Shown: piece after piece, positions 28,754-39,636 of the stretch | How the letters are laid out: every line of letters starts with the position of its first letter | Numbering within the stretch: position 1 is the first letter of the stretch | From: Arthrobacter alpinus | Lineage (GTDB): Bacteria; Actinomycetota; Actinomycetes; Actinomycetales; Micrococcaceae | Reading direction: 5' to 3' | DNA: 64,000 nucleotides | Assembly (NCBI RefSeq): GCF_001445575.1 | Contig: NZ_CP013200.1 | Location: 2,356,001 to 2,420,000 of the forward strand | Notes under the pieces: generated by a model | Database searches by the model: none | What the model was told of the DNA's origin: nothing | The model's input: the letters and a program-made list of their open reading frames with translations, nothing else | Made by a program: the position numbers and the translations under genes

Positions 28754-31700
28754 TGCCAAAGAGGGAAGATCTCAAATCAGTCTTGGTCATTGGCTCCGGC
28801 CCGATCGTGATTGGCCAGGCTGCCGAGTTTGATTACTCCGGCACCCAGGCGCTGCGTGTTCTGAAGGAGGAGGGCCTGCGGGTCATCCTGGTCAACTCCA
28901 ACCCGGCCACCATCATGACCGATCCCGAGTTCGCCGACGCCACCTACGTTGAGCCGATCACCCCGGAGGTCATCGAGAAGATCATCGCCAAGGAACGTCC
29001 CGACGCCATCTTGCCCACACTGGGTGGCCAGACCGCGTTGAACGCCGCCATCGCGTTGGACAAGAACGGTGTGCTGGCCAAGTACAACGTCGAGCTGATC
29101 GGTGCGAACATCGCAGCCATCGAGCTCGGCGAGGACCGCGAAAAGTTCAAGGGCGTCGTTGAGCGTTGCGGTGCTGAATCAGCACGCAGTCACATCATCC
29201 ACACCATGGAAGAGGCGTACGTCGCCGCCGAAGACCTGGGTTACCCCATGGTTGTGCGCCCCTCATTCACCATGGGTGGGCTGGGCTCCGGCCTCGCGTA
29301 CACGCCGTCGGACCTGGAGCGCATTGTGGGCCAGGGCCTGCAGTACAGCCCCACCACCGAGGTTCTGCTTGAAGAGAGCATCCTCGGCTGGAAGGAATAC
29401 GAGCTGGAGATGATGCGCGACAAGAACGACAATGTCGTGGTTGTTTGCTCCATCGAAAACTTTGACCCGGTAGGTGTTCACACGGGTGACTCCATCACGG
29501 TGGCCCCGGCCATGACGCTGACGGACCGTGAATACCAGAACCTGCGTGACATCTCGATCGCCGTCATCCGCGAGGTTGGCGTTGACACCGGTGGTTGCAA
29601 CATCCAGTTCGCTATTGAGCCCGACACCGGCCGCGTCGTCGTCATTGAGATGAACCCGCGCGTGTCACGGTCCTCGGCATTGGCGTCGAAGGCAACCGGC
29701 TTCGCCATTGCCAAGATCGCCACGAAGCTGTCCCTTGGCTACACCCTGGATGAGATCCCGAACGACATCACGCAGAAGACGCCGGCCTCCTTTGAGCCCA
29801 GCCTGGACTACGTGGTTGTCAAGGTTCCGCGCTTCGCGTTTGAGAAGTTCCCGGCAGCGGACCCCACGCTGACCACCACCATGAAGAGTGTTGGCGAGGC
29901 GATGGCCATTGGTCGTAACTTCACCGAGGCCCTGCAAAAGGCCTTGCGTTCCTTGGAGCAAAAGGGCGCCAGCCTGGACTTCTCCTCGGTCAATGCTTTG
30001 GATGTCCCCGATCTGATCGAGGCCGCCAAGCGCCCCACCACCGATCGCCTCGCCCAGGTCCAGCGCGCCCTGCTTGGCGGCGGTACCATCGAAGAATTGT
30101 ACGCAGCCACCGGCATTGACCCCTGGTACCTGGATCAGCTGGTGCTGCTCAACGAGGTGGCGGCAACCATCCGCAAGTCCACCGCCCTGACGCCGGAAAT
30201 GCTCAAGCTGGCCAAGCGCCACGGCTTCTCCGACGCCCAAATCGGTGCCTTGACCAACAACTCCGAGGCTGTTGTCCGCGGTGTGCGCCAGGCCCTGAGC
30301 ATCCGCCCCGTGTACAAGACGGTTGATACCTGTGCGGCCGAGTTCAACGCCTACACCCCGTACCACTACTCTTCCTACGACGAAGAGGACGAGATTGCGC
30401 TGCACGAAAAGCCGTCAGTCATCATTCTCGGCTCGGGCCCGAACCGTATTGGTCAGGGCATCGAGTTTGATTACTCCTGCGTGCACGCTTCCATGGCACT
30501 GCGCAAGGCCGGCTACGAGACCGTCATGGTCAACTGCAACCCGGAAACCGTCTCCACAGATTACGACGTCTCCACCCGCTTGTACTTTGAGCCGTTGACG
30601 CTGGAAGACGTGCTGGAGGTCATTGCCGCGGAAGAGCGCACCGGCGGCGTTTTGGGCGTGTTCGTCCAACTGGGCGGCCAGACTCCGCTGAAGCTTGCTC
30701 AAGAACTGGCCGACGCCGGTGTGCCCATCTTGGGTACCTCCCCGGAAGCCATCGATTTGGCCGAGCACCGCGGCATGTTCTCGCGTGTGCTGGACAATGC
30801 CGGTTTGATTGCGCCGAAGAACGGCACGGCCGTGTCCTTCAATGACGCCAAGAAGATCGCCGATGAAATTGGCTACCCCGTGCTGGTCCGCCCGTCCTAC
30901 GTTTTGGGTGGCCGCGGCATGGAGATCGTCTACGACGAGGCCAACCTGTCCCGCTACATCAAGAACGCCACTGAAATCACCGAGGCCCACCCGGTCTTGA
31001 TTGACCGGTTCTTGGAAGATGCCATTGAAATTGACGTCGACGCACTCTTCGACGGCAAGGACATGTACCTTGGCGGCATCATGGAGCACATTGAAGAGGC
31101 CGGCATTCACTCCGGTGACTCCGCCTGTGTGCTGCCTCCCATCACCTTGGGCAAGGACGTGCAGGAGCGGGTCCGGAAGGCAACCCGCGCCATCGCCGAA
31201 GGTGTGGGTGTCCGCGGCCTGATCAACATTCAGTTCGCGCTGGCCGCTGACATCCTCTACGTTCTTGAGGCCAACCCGCGTGCCTCACGCACCGTCCCGT
31301 TCGTTTCCAAGGCAACCGGTGTGCAGATGGCCAAGGCCGCCGCGCTGATTGGTGTTGGCGTGTCCATCGCTCACTTGCGCAGCGTCCACCACATCCTGCC
31401 GGAAATTGGCGACGGCGGCACCCTGCCGGACTCCGCCCCGGTTGCTGTCAAGGAAGCTGTTATGCCGTTCAACCGTTTCCGCACCCCGGAGGGTCACGTT
31501 GTTGACTCCCTGCTGGGCCCGGAAATGCGCTCCACCGGCGAAGTCATGGGCATCGACAAGCACTTCGACACTGCCTTTGCCAAGAGCCAGGCGGCCGCCA
31601 ACGGCGCCTTGCCGATCGAAGGCAAGATCTTCGTCTCGGTGGCCAACCGTGACAAGCGCTCCATCATCATGGCCGTCAAGCGCCTTGCTGATCTGGGCTA

Positions 31701-32061
31701 CGAGATCGTCTCCACCGGAGGCACCGCGGACGTCCTGCGCCGCAACGGCATCGAGTCCACCATCGTGCGCAAGATTGGTGAAGGCACCTCGGAAACGGGT
31801 GAAGGCACCATTGTTGACTTGATCAACAACGGTGAGATCGCCATGATCTTCAACACCCCCAGCGGTGGCCAGGCACGCGGTGACGGCTACGAAATCCGTG
31901 CGGCTGCCGTCTCCATTGGCAAGCCGTGCATCACCACGGTGGCCGAGTTCAACGTGGCTGTCCAGGCCATGGAAGCACTGCGCACCTACGAGTGGGACGT
32001 CACCAGCCTGCAGGAACACGCCAAGGTTTTGGCAGCAGGTCAGGCAGCTCAGAATGCCTAA
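28753..32061 (+). CDS. carB: Carbamoyl-phosphate synthase large subunit
   Basis: It makes carbamoyl phosphate for pyrimidines and arginine. The 1102 residues show the duplicated ATP-grasp layout: first half with [20 protein letters not shown] and second half with [19 protein letters not shown]-terminal MGS-like allosteric domain ([20 protein letters not shown]) would bind UMP or ornithine. Length is normal. It overlaps pyrF by 8 nt. Confidence 0.98.
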   Translation: MPKREDLKSVLVIGSGPIVIGQAAEFDYSGTQALRVLKEEGLRVILVNSNPATIMTDPEFADATYVEPITPEVIEKIIAKERPDAILPTLGGQTALNAAIALDKNGVLAKYNVELIGANIAAIELGEDREKFKGVVERCGAESARSHIIHTMEEAYVAAEDLGYPMVVRPSFTMGGLGSGLAYTPSDLERIVGQGLQYSPTTEVLLEESILGWKEYELEMMRDKNDNVVVVCSIENFDPVGVHTGDSITVAPAMTLTDREYQNLRDISIAVIREVGVDTGGCNIQFAIEPDTGRVVVIEMNPRVSRSSALASKATGFAIAKIATKLSLGYTLDEIPNDITQKTPASFEPSLDYVVVKVPRFAFEKFPAADPTLTTTMKSVGEAMAIGRNFTEALQKALRSLEQKGASLDFSSVNALDVPDLIEAAKRPTTDRLAQVQRALLGGGTIEELYAATGIDPWYLDQLVLLNEVAATIRKSTALTPEMLKLAKRHGFSDAQIGALTNNSEAVVRGVRQALSIRPVYKTVDTCAAEFNAYTPYHYSSYDEEDEIALHEKPSVIILGSGPNRIGQGIEFDYSCVHASMALRKAGYETVMVNCNPETVSTDYDVSTRLYFEPLTLEDVLEVIAAEERTGGVLGVFVQLGGQTPLKLAQELADAGVPILGTSPEAIDLAEHRGMFSRVLDNAGLIAPKNGTAVSFNDAKKIADEIGYPVLVRPSYVLGGRGMEIVYDEANLSRYIKNATEITEAHPVLIDRFLEDAIEIDVDALFDGKDMYLGGIMEHIEEAGIHSGDSACVLPPITLGKDVQERVRKATRAIAEGVGVRGLINIQFALAADILYVLEANPRASRTVPFVSKATGVQMAKAAALIGVGVSIAHLRSVHHILPEIGDGGTLPDSAPVAVKEAVMPFNRFRTPEGHVVDSLLGPEMRSTGEVMGIDKHFDTAFAKSQAAANGALPIEGKIFVSVANRDKRSIIMAVKRLADLGYEIVSTGGTADVLRRNGIESTIVRKIGEGTSETGEGTIVDLINNGEIAMIFNTPSGGQARGDGYEIRAAAVSIGKPCITTVAEFNVAVQAMEALRTYEWDVTSLQEHAKVLAAGQAAQNA

Positions 32062-32929
32062 CAATGTCAACAGCAGTGCTGTGAAGCACGACGGCGGGAG
32101 GGCACCTTTCGGTGCCCGACTAGCCGGTGCGATGGCTGCCCGTGGTCCGCTGTGTGTGGGTATCGACCCGCACCCGGGACTGCTGGCGGCCTGGGGCCTG
32201 GCTGATTCTGTGCAGGGCCTGCGCACGTTTTCTGCGACAGTTCTGGAAGCTGTTGCCCCTCTCGCTGCGGCCATCAAGCCGCAGGTGGCACTCTATGAGC
32301 GCCACGGTTCTGCCGGCCTCGCAGTTCTTGAAGAACTGTTGGCGGCCGCGCTCGAGGCCGATGTGCTGACCATTGCTGATGCCAAGCGCGGAGACATTGG
32401 CTCCACCATGGCCGGCTATGCCGATGCTTGGCTGCGCGATGGATCTGCTCTTGCTGCCGATTCTGTGACCTTGAGCCCGTACCTGGGTTTTGAGTCGCTG
32501 CGCCCGGCGCTGGATCTTGCGGCAGCCAATGGTCGGGGTGTGTTTGTTCTCGCATTGACGTCCAACCCTGAGGGCGCTTCTGTTCAGCATGTAGGCGGAA
32601 GCGAGTCGGTGGCCAAGCGCATTGTCGAAGCGGCCGCGCAGGAGAATCGCCGTTATGCCGAACAGGCTTTGGGTTCGGTTGGACTGGTTGTTGGCGCCAC
32701 CGTGGGTAGTGCTCTGAGTGAGCTGGGCATTGATCTGGCCGCGCTGCACGGGCCCATTCTGGCTCCGGGCCTTGGTGCGCAAGGTGCCACGGGGGCGGAC
32801 ATGCAGCTCACCTTCGGGGCTGCCTATCCTGTCGTACTGGGCACTTCCAGCAGGGGTATCCTCGCGGCCGGGCCGGATATTGCGGCGCTGCGGGCAGCTA
32901 CCACACAAACGCTGGCCGGGCTAAAGTAA
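32054..32929 (+). CDS. pyrF: Orotidine-5'-phosphate decarboxylase (type 2)
   Basis: It decarboxylates OMP to UMP. The 291 residues are longer than the E. coli type and match the actinobacterial Pyr[18 protein letters not shown] near the start, the catalytic Lys in [18 protein letters not shown], and [14 protein letters not shown] then GTSSRGIL near the end. ATG 32054 lies inside the carB end. pyrD and pyrE are not in the window. Confidence 0.95.
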   Translation: MPNNVNSSAVKHDGGRAPFGARLAGAMAARGPLCVGIDPHPGLLAAWGLADSVQGLRTFSATVLEAVAPLAAAIKPQVALYERHGSAGLAVLEELLAAALEADVLTIADAKRGDIGSTMAGYADAWLRDGSALAADSVTLSPYLGFESLRPALDLAAANGRGVFVLALTSNPEGASVQHVGGSESVAKRIVEAAAQENRRYAEQALGSVGLVVGATVGSALSELGIDLAALHGPILAPGLGAQGATGADMQLTFGAAYPVVLGTSSRGILAAGPDIAALRAATTQTLAGLK

Positions 32930-33072
32930 CACCGGCACGCCAAGCTGTAACTCCCGCTCAGGCTGCGTCAAGTGCGCCAGCGGATTGATTTGCATCCCCG
33001 GTGCGGATAAGTTCGGAACTATTACTGTTTCGCCATCCGCGCCGGGGATATCCGTCATCAGGGAGCTTTTTC

Positions 33073-33393
33073 GTGAACTTGCCGCACCTCTCGCATGAAC
33101 AGCGCGCAGAAGCGCGGATTAAGGCCATTGCAGCCCGGGCGGTCAGGTCCCAGATAAAACTAGATTTAAAAACAGGGCAGGCCAGTGTGGCAGACGTGCT
33201 TGATGCGGCCGCGGCCGAGCCTGCCTTGGACAGACTTAGAGTTAGCGATTTATTGGAAGCCCTTCCGGGCATTGGAAAGGTACGTGCAACTGTGATCATG
33301 AGCGAGCTGGGGATAGCCCCAACGCGCAGGGTGCGTGGCTTGGGCGTGCACCAACGCCGAGCCTTGATTAGCTACCTTGGGAAAAAGTCATGA
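33073..33393 (+). CDS. mihF: Integration host factor, actinobacterial type (mIHF)
   Basis: A small nucleoid-associated DNA-binding protein unrelated to HU/IHF; 106 residues. The helix-two-turn-helix part reads [20 protein letters not shown] then [15 protein letters not shown], with the conserved GIGKVRA. GTG 33073 follows AGGGAG; in-frame sequence upstream is not conserved. It lies before gmk (4-nt overlap), the order found in many actinobacteria. Confidence 0.92.
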   Translation: MNLPHLSHEQRAEARIKAIAARAVRSQIKLDLKTGQASVADVLDAAAAEPALDRLRVSDLLEALPGIGKVRATVIMSELGIAPTRRVRGLGVHQRRALISYLGKKS

Positions 33394-34031
33394 GCGACGT
33401 TTCCGTGCCAGCCGTGCCAGCCGTCCCAGCTGTGCCGTCTGAAAGTACCGTCCGCACCAAGCCGCGCAGCGGTGTGACGGTTCTGGCCGGGCCCACCGCC
33501 GTCGGCAAGGGCACTGTCTCAACGTTCATCCGGGACAACTACCCGGATGTGTGGCTGTCCGTTTCAGCCACCACCCGTCCGGCCCGTCCGGGCGAAGAAG
33601 AAGGCGTGCACTACTTCTTCCGATCAGCGGAGGAATTTGATTCCCTCGTGGCCGACGGCGAACTCCTCGAGTGGGCGGTTGTTCACGGCGTCAACCGCTA
33701 CGGCACCTTGCGCAGCACCGTCCAGGCTGCTGTGGCCGATGGAAAATCGGTGCTGTTGGAAATTGATTTGCAGGGCGCACGCCAGGTCAAAGAAGCCATG
33801 CCTGAGGCTGATTTTGTGTTCCTGGGCCCTCCCAATTGGGACGAATTGGTCCGCCGATTGGTGGGACGCGGCACAGAAACGGCCGAGGAACAGCACCGCC
33901 GCTTGGAAACCGCTAAACTGGAACTTGCTGCCGCCCCGGAATTTGATTACGTCATTGTCAATGACGATGTCAGCCGGGCTGCAGCCGCGCTTGTTGAACT
34001 GATGGGGCTCACCCCTCACCACACTGCTTGA
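33390..34031 (+). CDS. gmk: Guanylate kinase
   Basis: It phosphorylates GMP to GDP. The 213 residues contain P-loop [18 protein letters not shown], the GMP-binding [19 protein letters not shown] and [13 protein letters not shown], and the lid region [17 protein letters not shown] short N-terminal [10 protein letters not shown] tract, from a DNA micro-repeat, precedes the fold. It overlaps mihF by 4 nt. Confidence 0.96.
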   Translation: MSDVSVPAVPAVPAVPSESTVRTKPRSGVTVLAGPTAVGKGTVSTFIRDNYPDVWLSVSATTRPARPGEEEGVHYFFRSAEEFDSLVADGELLEWAVVHGVNRYGTLRSTVQAAVADGKSVLLEIDLQGARQVKEAMPEADFVFLGPPNWDELVRRLVGRGTETAEEQHRRLETAKLELAAAPEFDYVIVNDDVSRAAAALVELMGLTPHHTA

Positions 34032-34105
34032 GCCAGCAACGTGGGCCGTTAAACGTCTACATTGTTGGATCTGCAAGACACCCTTTCGATTTTTTGGAGA
34101 AGTAA

Positions 34106-34363
34106 TTGACTACACAACCCGAAGGCATCATCAATCCCTCGATCGATTCGCTGCTTGAAGCTGCCGATTCGAAGTACGGACTGGTCATCTTTGGTGCCAA
34201 GCGCGCACGCCAGATCAACGCTTACTACGCTCAGCTCCACGAGGGCCTGTTCGAGTACGTCGGCCCGCTGGTAGACACCAAGCTGAACGAGAAGTCCCTC
34301 TCCATCGCTTTCCGTGAAATCGACGAGGGCCTGTTGGTTTCCACCCCCGTCGAGACCGCGTAA
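34106..34363 (+). CDS. rpoZ: RNA polymerase omega subunit
   Basis: An 85-residue subunit that helps assemble RNA polymerase around beta-prime. [20 protein letters not shown] and [12 protein letters not shown] are the actinobacterial omega signature. The start is TTG 34106 behind TTGGAGAAG, unusual but well placed. It lies 74 bp after gmk and 22 bp before coaBC. Confidence 0.93.
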   Translation: MTTQPEGIINPSIDSLLEAADSKYGLVIFGAKRARQINAYYAQLHEGLFEYVGPLVDTKLNEKSLSIAFREIDEGLLVSTPVETA

Positions 34364-34385
34364 CGGCAGCTCGATCAAACCCACT

Positions 34386-35843
34386 GTGTCTACCTTGAAC
34401 ATTGTCCTGGGCGTAGGCGGCGGCATCGCCGCCTACAAGGCGGCCTTGCTGCTGCGCCTCTTTACCGAGGCCGGCCACCAGGTCACAGTCATTCCCACCG
34501 ACGCATCCACGAATTTTGTGGGTGTTGCCACCTGGGAGGCTCTGAGCGGGCGACCCGCCACCAACAATGTTTTTGACGCCGTGGATCAGGTCAACCACGT
34601 GAGGATCGGCCATGAGGCCGATTTGATCGTGGTGGCCCCGGCCACCGCCGATCTTTTGGCGAAGGCCGCTGGTGGACACGCCAACGATCTGTTGACCACC
34701 ACGTTGCTGATGGCCCGCGGCCCGGTGCTTTTTGCCCCGGCCATGCATACAGAGATGTGGGCGCATGCTTCAACGCAAGCCAATGTTGCCTCGCTGCGCT
34801 CTCGTGGCGTGCACGTTTTGGACCCTGCCGTTGGGCGCCTGACCGGCGTGGACTCCGGTCCTGGCCGGCTGCCCGAGCCGGAAGCGATTTTTGCCGCCGC
34901 CATGGCGTTGCTTGACGGCGACACCCCGGCAGTTTCTTCGGCTCAGCAAAGTCCTAAGGCACAGAACGACGCCGGGTCTTCGGGATCCGCTGAAACCGTA
35001 CCTAGCGCTGAAGATCAGTCGGGGACCGGGACTCTGGTTGAGGCATCCGCTGCCTCATCTACTGATTCTGAGTCTTCCGACGATGGCATCACTGCCAGTG
35101 AAGCTGAGCATTTTCTCCCTGGTCCGGTCCTCGTTCCTGTTCCAGATGGCCTGCTTTCCGGAATGCATGTCCTGATCACTGCCGGTGGAACACGCGAACC
35201 TTTGGATCCCGTACGTTTCCTGGGCAATAAGTCTTCGGGCAAGCAGGGTGTGGCTCTGGCGCAAGCAGCCTTGGCCGCAGGCGCTACCGTCACCTTGATC
35301 CACGCGCATTTGGAAGTGGCCCCTCCCGCGGGTGCCAAGCTGCAACCGATTGAGACGGCGCTTGAATTGCGGAAGGCAACGCTGGCCGCGGCGGCTTCTG
35401 CCGACGTGGTCATCATGGCCGCTGCCGTGGCGGACTTCCGCCCCGCGAACGTCTCCTCCGGCAAGATCAAAAAGCGTGACAACGTCGAGGACCCCGTCAT
35501 CACTTTGGTCCGCAACCCGGATATTTTGGTTGAACTCGTGGCCCACAGATCCGCGCAGAACCAACAACAGCTCATCGTTGGATTCGCCGCAGAAACAGGT
35601 GACGATGAAGCCGATGCGCGCAGCTACGCTGAGGCGAAACTGCGCCGCAAGGGCTGCGATTTGCTGGTTGTCAACGAAGTTGGGCCGGGAGATTCCGGCA
35701 GCGAGCGGGTCTTCGGTCAGGACACCAACCACGTGGAGATTTTGGCTCTTGACGGTGCCACCCCCGTGCAGTCCGGGGGCAGCAAGCGTGAGGTGGCAGA
35801 CGCCGTCGTGCGTGTCATTGCACAACGGCTCGGGCGAAGCTAA
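34386..35843 (+). CDS. coaBC: Bifunctional phosphopantothenoylcysteine decarboxylase / phosphopantothenate-cysteine ligase
   Basis: Two steps of coenzyme A synthesis. The CoaC half (FMN) shows LGVGGGIAAYKAA, the His in DQVNHVRIGHEAD and FAPAMHTEMW. The CoaB half starts at about residue 260 with LITAGGTREPLDPVRFLGNKS and has AAAVADFRPANVSSGKIKK. An insertion of about 70 Ser/Ala/Asp/Glu-rich residues (roughly 180-250) separates the halves, longer than the usual linker. GTG 34386 gives a 485-residue protein; the ribosome-binding site is weak, so coupling to rpoZ is likely. Confidence 0.94.
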   Translation: MSTLNIVLGVGGGIAAYKAALLLRLFTEAGHQVTVIPTDASTNFVGVATWEALSGRPATNNVFDAVDQVNHVRIGHEADLIVVAPATADLLAKAAGGHANDLLTTTLLMARGPVLFAPAMHTEMWAHASTQANVASLRSRGVHVLDPAVGRLTGVDSGPGRLPEPEAIFAAAMALLDGDTPAVSSAQQSPKAQNDAGSSGSAETVPSAEDQSGTGTLVEASAASSTDSESSDDGITASEAEHFLPGPVLVPVPDGLLSGMHVLITAGGTREPLDPVRFLGNKSSGKQGVALAQAALAAGATVTLIHAHLEVAPPAGAKLQPIETALELRKATLAAAASADVVIMAAAVADFRPANVSSGKIKKRDNVEDPVITLVRNPDILVELVAHRSAQNQQQLIVGFAAETGDDEADARSYAEAKLRRKGCDLLVVNEVGPGDSGSERVFGQDTNHVEILALDGATPVQSGGSKREVADAVVRVIAQRLGRS

Positions 35844-35913
35844 AAGCGCACCAGCAACACAATATGTATGACAAACCGTGTCTCACAGCAATGGGTGGCG
35901 CGCTATCCCAAAG

Positions 35914-35928
35914 TAAAGTAGAACAGTG
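35914..35928 (+). promoter_or_regulatory. -10 box with leaderless start (metK)
   Basis: TAAAGT at 35914-35919 is followed after exactly 6 nt (AGAACA) by GTG 35926. There is no ribosome-binding site. Confidence 0.6.
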
Positions 35929-37128
35929 ACTTCAGTGAACCCCCTGCGCCTATTTACGTCCGAATCCGTGACGGCAGGCCACCCCGATAAAATTTGCGAC
36001 CAGATCAGCGACGCCATTCTTGACGCGCTACTGGCCGAAGACCCGGACTCCCGCGTCGCCGTTGAGACCATGGCCACCACCGGCCTGGTCCATGTGGCTG
36101 GCGAGGTGACCACCAACGCCTATGTGGAAATCCCGGCCATTGTCCGCAACACCATCTTGGACATTGGCTACGATTCCTCAGCCAACGGCTTCGACGGCGC
36201 CCGCTGCGGCGTGTCCGTCTCGATCGGTCAGCAATCGCAGGACATCTCCGACGGCGTTTTCAACGCTCTGGAGGTCCGCGAAGGCACCGCCGTGGACAAG
36301 TACGACTCCCAGGGTGCCGGCGATCAGGGCCTCATGTTCGGCTACGCCAGCAATGAGACCGCCTCCTATATGCCCACTCCGATCTTCTTGGCACACCGGC
36401 TCTCCGAGCGCCTCACCGATGTGCGCAAGTCCGGTTTGCTGGAATACCTGCGCCCGGATGGCAAGACTCAGGTGACCATCGGGTATGACGGCGAAAAGCC
36501 CGTCTCTGTAGACACCGTTGTCATCTCCAGTCAGCACGCCGAAGGCACCATGCTGGATAAGCTGCGCGCCGATCTGGCTGAATTTGTTATTGCTCCGGTC
36601 ATGGAAGCCTCCGGTCTGGATGTTTCCGGCCTGAAGACGTACCTGAACCCGGCCGGCCCGTTCGTGGTGGGCGGTCCTGTGGGCGATGCCGGTTTGACCG
36701 GTCGCAAGATCATCGTTGACACCTATGGCGGAATGGCCCGTCACGGTGGCGGCGCATTCTCCGGCAAGGACCCGTCAAAGGTTGACCGTTCGGCCGCCTA
36801 CGCCATGCGCTGGGTTGCCAAGAATGTGGTGGCTGCAGGACTGGCCTCACGCGCGGAAATCCAGGTCGGTTATGCCATTGGCGTGGCCCGCCCGGTGGGT
36901 GTCTACGTTGAGACCTTCGGCACCGAAACCGTGGATCCGCGCCGCATCGAGGATGCCATTGCGGCCATCTTTGATCTGCGCCCCATGGCCATCATCGACA
37001 GCCTTGACCTCAAGCGTCCCATCTACGCCAAGACGGCCGCCCACGGTCACTTCGGCCGCGACGACCCCGATTTCACCTGGGAAAACCTCGATCGCGTCGA
37101 TGCTTTGAAGGCCTACTTCAACGCCTAA
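35926..37128 (+). CDS. metK: S-adenosylmethionine synthetase
   Basis: It makes SAM from methionine and ATP; 400 residues. Signature motifs are [20 protein letters not shown], the [12 protein letters not shown] loop (SQGAGDQG) and [19 protein letters not shown]. The gap of 82 bp to coaBC is too short for a SAM riboswitch, and the start looks leaderless. Confidence 0.97.
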   Translation: MTSVNPLRLFTSESVTAGHPDKICDQISDAILDALLAEDPDSRVAVETMATTGLVHVAGEVTTNAYVEIPAIVRNTILDIGYDSSANGFDGARCGVSVSIGQQSQDISDGVFNALEVREGTAVDKYDSQGAGDQGLMFGYASNETASYMPTPIFLAHRLSERLTDVRKSGLLEYLRPDGKTQVTIGYDGEKPVSVDTVVISSQHAEGTMLDKLRADLAEFVIAPVMEASGLDVSGLKTYLNPAGPFVVGGPVGDAGLTGRKIIVDTYGGMARHGGGAFSGKDPSKVDRSAAYAMRWVAKNVVAAGLASRAEIQVGYAIGVARPVGVYVETFGTETVDPRRIEDAIAAIFDLRPMAIIDSLDLKRPIYAKTAAHGHFGRDDPDFTWENLDRVDALKAYFNA

Positions 37129-37307
37129 TCGTTTCTGTTATCCACAGCTGAGCACAGCCCGCCGACTACTTTGTCAGTGGCCTGTGCTTAGCTTGTTTTA
37201 GGCCGAATTTTCCGGCCGAACTTTCAAGCCCCCAGGGGTAAACCCACTCGGGTGAGCCCTTGCGGTTTAGCCAGGCGGGTTTGCCGCACCAATCGCAGGA
37301 GGATGCC

Positions 37308-39530
37308 ATGGCTGATTCAGCTCACCATGATGGCCCAGGCGAGGGCGTGCAGCTGAGCCTGCTCAGTGGCTTTGTGGCCAAGGAGCGCGTGGCTGATCCG
37401 CATAGCGGCGTGGTGCTGGCCCCTGTTCTGCCCGTGGCACACGTTGTCATTGACTCTCCACTACCGCACCTTGACCGGATCTTTGACTACTCCGTTCCCT
37501 TAGAGCTCGACGCCGAGGCGCAGCCGGGCGTGCGGGTGCGCGTTAAATTCTCCGGCCAAGACCTCAATGGTTTCCTCGTGGCTCGCGTGGCAGTATCCGA
37601 GAGCGAGCGCTTAGTTCCGCTCAGCCGCGTGTATTCCGCTGTTCCCGTGCTGGCTCCGCAGGTGCTGGAACTGGCACATCAGGTGGCGGCCCGTTACTGC
37701 GGCACGGTTGCAGATGTGCTTCGTGTTGCCGTTCCTCCCCGGGTGGCCAGCCTGGAGAAGGTGTACCTGAAGAAGGCTGCCGAACGGGCGGCTGATGCTG
37801 CTTTGACAGTGGCCGCAGGGGCTGGCGCAGACTCTGGGGCTAGCCGAATCGGGGGAGCCGTGGCTCACGATCCCCATCTGGAACCTCTCCTAGAGCCACC
37901 TGCTGCTGCCAAGCCGGGTCATTCTCTGTTCGGTGATTACCCGCATGCAGAGGACTTCCTGACCCGGCTTGCCATGGGGGATTCCCCCAAGGCCGTTTTA
38001 GGGACCCTGCACGGATTCGGCCCCGTGTCGTGGCACCGGCAGCTTGCTCAGGTGGTGGCCTATTGTCAGCTCTCGGGTCGGGGAGCCATCGTGGTGGTAC
38101 CGGACCTGCGGGACCTTGAACTGTTGGACCACGCCTTCGCCCAGGTGCTACCAGAGGGCAGTTTCGTCAAGCTAACGGCCGACGACGGTCCTAGTCTCCG
38201 CTATGCCAACTTCCTCCGCGTCCTGTCAGGTGACGTAAAGATTGTGATTGGCACGCGCTCGGCTGCCTATGCACCAGTGGCGGATCTGGGCCTGGTTTGT
38301 TGTTGGGATGACGGCGATGAGCTCCACGTTGAACGCCGCGCCCCTTACCAGCACAGCCGCGATGTACTCCTACTTCGCTCAGGTATTGAAGATGCTGCGG
38401 TCTTGATGGCCGGGCACAGCAGAAGTAGCGAGTCGCAACGTCTCGTTGCGACTGGCTGGGCGCAGGACCTTGTCGCCGCCCGCCCTGAGGTTCGTAAGGC
38501 CACGGCCAGGGTCATCAGCACCTCAGACTCCTTCGAGCAAGAGCGCGATCCTGCGGCGGCCATGGCGCGTCTACCTCACCGGGCTTGGGAGACGGCTAAA
38601 GCGGCTCTGAAGTTTGGGCCGGTGCTGGTTCAGGTGGCCCGGACCGGATATGCGCCGGCACTTGCCTGTCAGCGCTGCCGTGAAGTGGCCCGTTGCCAGC
38701 ACTGCACCGGCCCGCTCATGCAGAGCCGTGCAGCTGGTTCAGCCTCCGTCGCGGTGACCTGCAAGTGGTGTGGGCAGCCCGAGAACGCTTTCAGCTGCAA
38801 CACCTGCGGGTTCAATCAGCTGCGGGCTATCTCGGTAGGTGCCTTGCGCACTGCCGAGGAGCTGGGCCGGGCATTCCCATCGGTGCCTGTTATTTCCTCC
38901 TCTGGGGACAACATTAAAACTATGGTTCCGGATAAACCGGCCATTGTGGTGGCCACCATTGGGGCCGAGCCGGTGGCTCCACACGGCTACGCGGCTGCGC
39001 TGTTACTCGATGGTGATTCCATGCTTCGGCGGGAGTCGTTGCGTGCGGGCGAGGAAACGCTGCGTCGGTGGATGAACGCGGCCGCCCTGGTCCGCTCCGC
39101 CAAGGACGGCGGAATCGTGGTTGTCACCGCAGATGAGTCTCCTGAAGTGGCTGCGCTGGTGCGCTGGGATCCCGCTGGGCACGCAGAACGAGAGTTCGCG
39201 CTGCGTCATCAACTCGGGTTGCCGCCGGCCATGAGGCTGGCCTCGTTGACGGGGCAAGAAAGCGATGTGGAGGCTTTTGTGGCTGCATTGAAGTTGCCGG
39301 ATGCTGTGCGCCGCATCGGACCCGCGCCCGTTGCGGCCGCGCACCTGAGTGCTTCGAGCGCTGGTGGTGCCGATGCTGAGGATGCCCCCGATTACCGGAC
39401 CATCTTGCTCTTTCCGTACTCCATGGCGGCGACCGTCACGGCCAGTATGCGGGCGTTGAAAGCGTCCAACGCTGCCCGCAGGATGGGCTCGCCCGTCCAG
39501 GTGCGATGCGATGGTTTGGACGTTCTCTAA
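37308..39530 (+). CDS. priA: Primosomal protein N' (PriA), helicase motifs degenerate
   Basis: A 740-residue replication-restart protein. The N-terminal DNA-binding domain (VVIDSPLPHLDRIFDYSVP) and the zinc-binding Cys cluster (CQRCREVARCQHC, CKWCGQ, CNTCG) are present. A Walker A motif is not: the segment after TLHGFGPVSWHRQ has no GKT/S, and DEEH is replaced by WDDGDE. This matches other actinobacterial PriA proteins, which are annotated as probably lacking helicase activity. ATG 37308 follows GGAGG by 5 nt; an in-frame TTG at 37260 has no such site. Confidence 0.92.
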   Translation: MADSAHHDGPGEGVQLSLLSGFVAKERVADPHSGVVLAPVLPVAHVVIDSPLPHLDRIFDYSVPLELDAEAQPGVRVRVKFSGQDLNGFLVARVAVSESERLVPLSRVYSAVPVLAPQVLELAHQVAARYCGTVADVLRVAVPPRVASLEKVYLKKAAERAADAALTVAAGAGADSGASRIGGAVAHDPHLEPLLEPPAAAKPGHSLFGDYPHAEDFLTRLAMGDSPKAVLGTLHGFGPVSWHRQLAQVVAYCQLSGRGAIVVVPDLRDLELLDHAFAQVLPEGSFVKLTADDGPSLRYANFLRVLSGDVKIVIGTRSAAYAPVADLGLVCCWDDGDELHVERRAPYQHSRDVLLLRSGIEDAAVLMAGHSRSSESQRLVATGWAQDLVAARPEVRKATARVISTSDSFEQERDPAAAMARLPHRAWETAKAALKFGPVLVQVARTGYAPALACQRCREVARCQHCTGPLMQSRAAGSASVAVTCKWCGQPENAFSCNTCGFNQLRAISVGALRTAEELGRAFPSVPVISSSGDNIKTMVPDKPAIVVATIGAEPVAPHGYAAALLLDGDSMLRRESLRAGEETLRRWMNAAALVRSAKDGGIVVVTADESPEVAALVRWDPAGHAEREFALRHQLGLPPAMRLASLTGQESDVEAFVAALKLPDAVRRIGPAPVAAAHLSASSAGGADAEDAPDYRTILLFPYSMAATVTASMRALKASNAARRMGSPVQVRCDGLDVL

Positions 39531-39621
39531 AACACCACGCAACACCTGCTCTAAGCACTTTCATACCACACTTATTAGAAGTTACTTTCTAGTAAGTATT
39601 GCGGTTGTATATCGGTGGGTT

Positions 39622-39636
39622 TAGGCTTGTTGTATG
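39622..39636 (+). promoter_or_regulatory. -10 box with leaderless start (HNH/DUF222 gene)
   Basis: TAGGCT at 39622-39627 is exactly 6 nt (TGTTGT) before ATG 39634, with no ribosome-binding site. Confidence 0.5.

Noticed and set aside
31285..32277. A 330-codon minus-strand open frame opposite carB and pyrF
   Set aside because: It covers the ends of two coupled core genes and its sequence shows no recognisable fold or motif.
35844..35925. SAM riboswitch before metK
   Set aside because: The gap is only 82 bp, no conserved riboswitch core is seen and the start appears leaderless.
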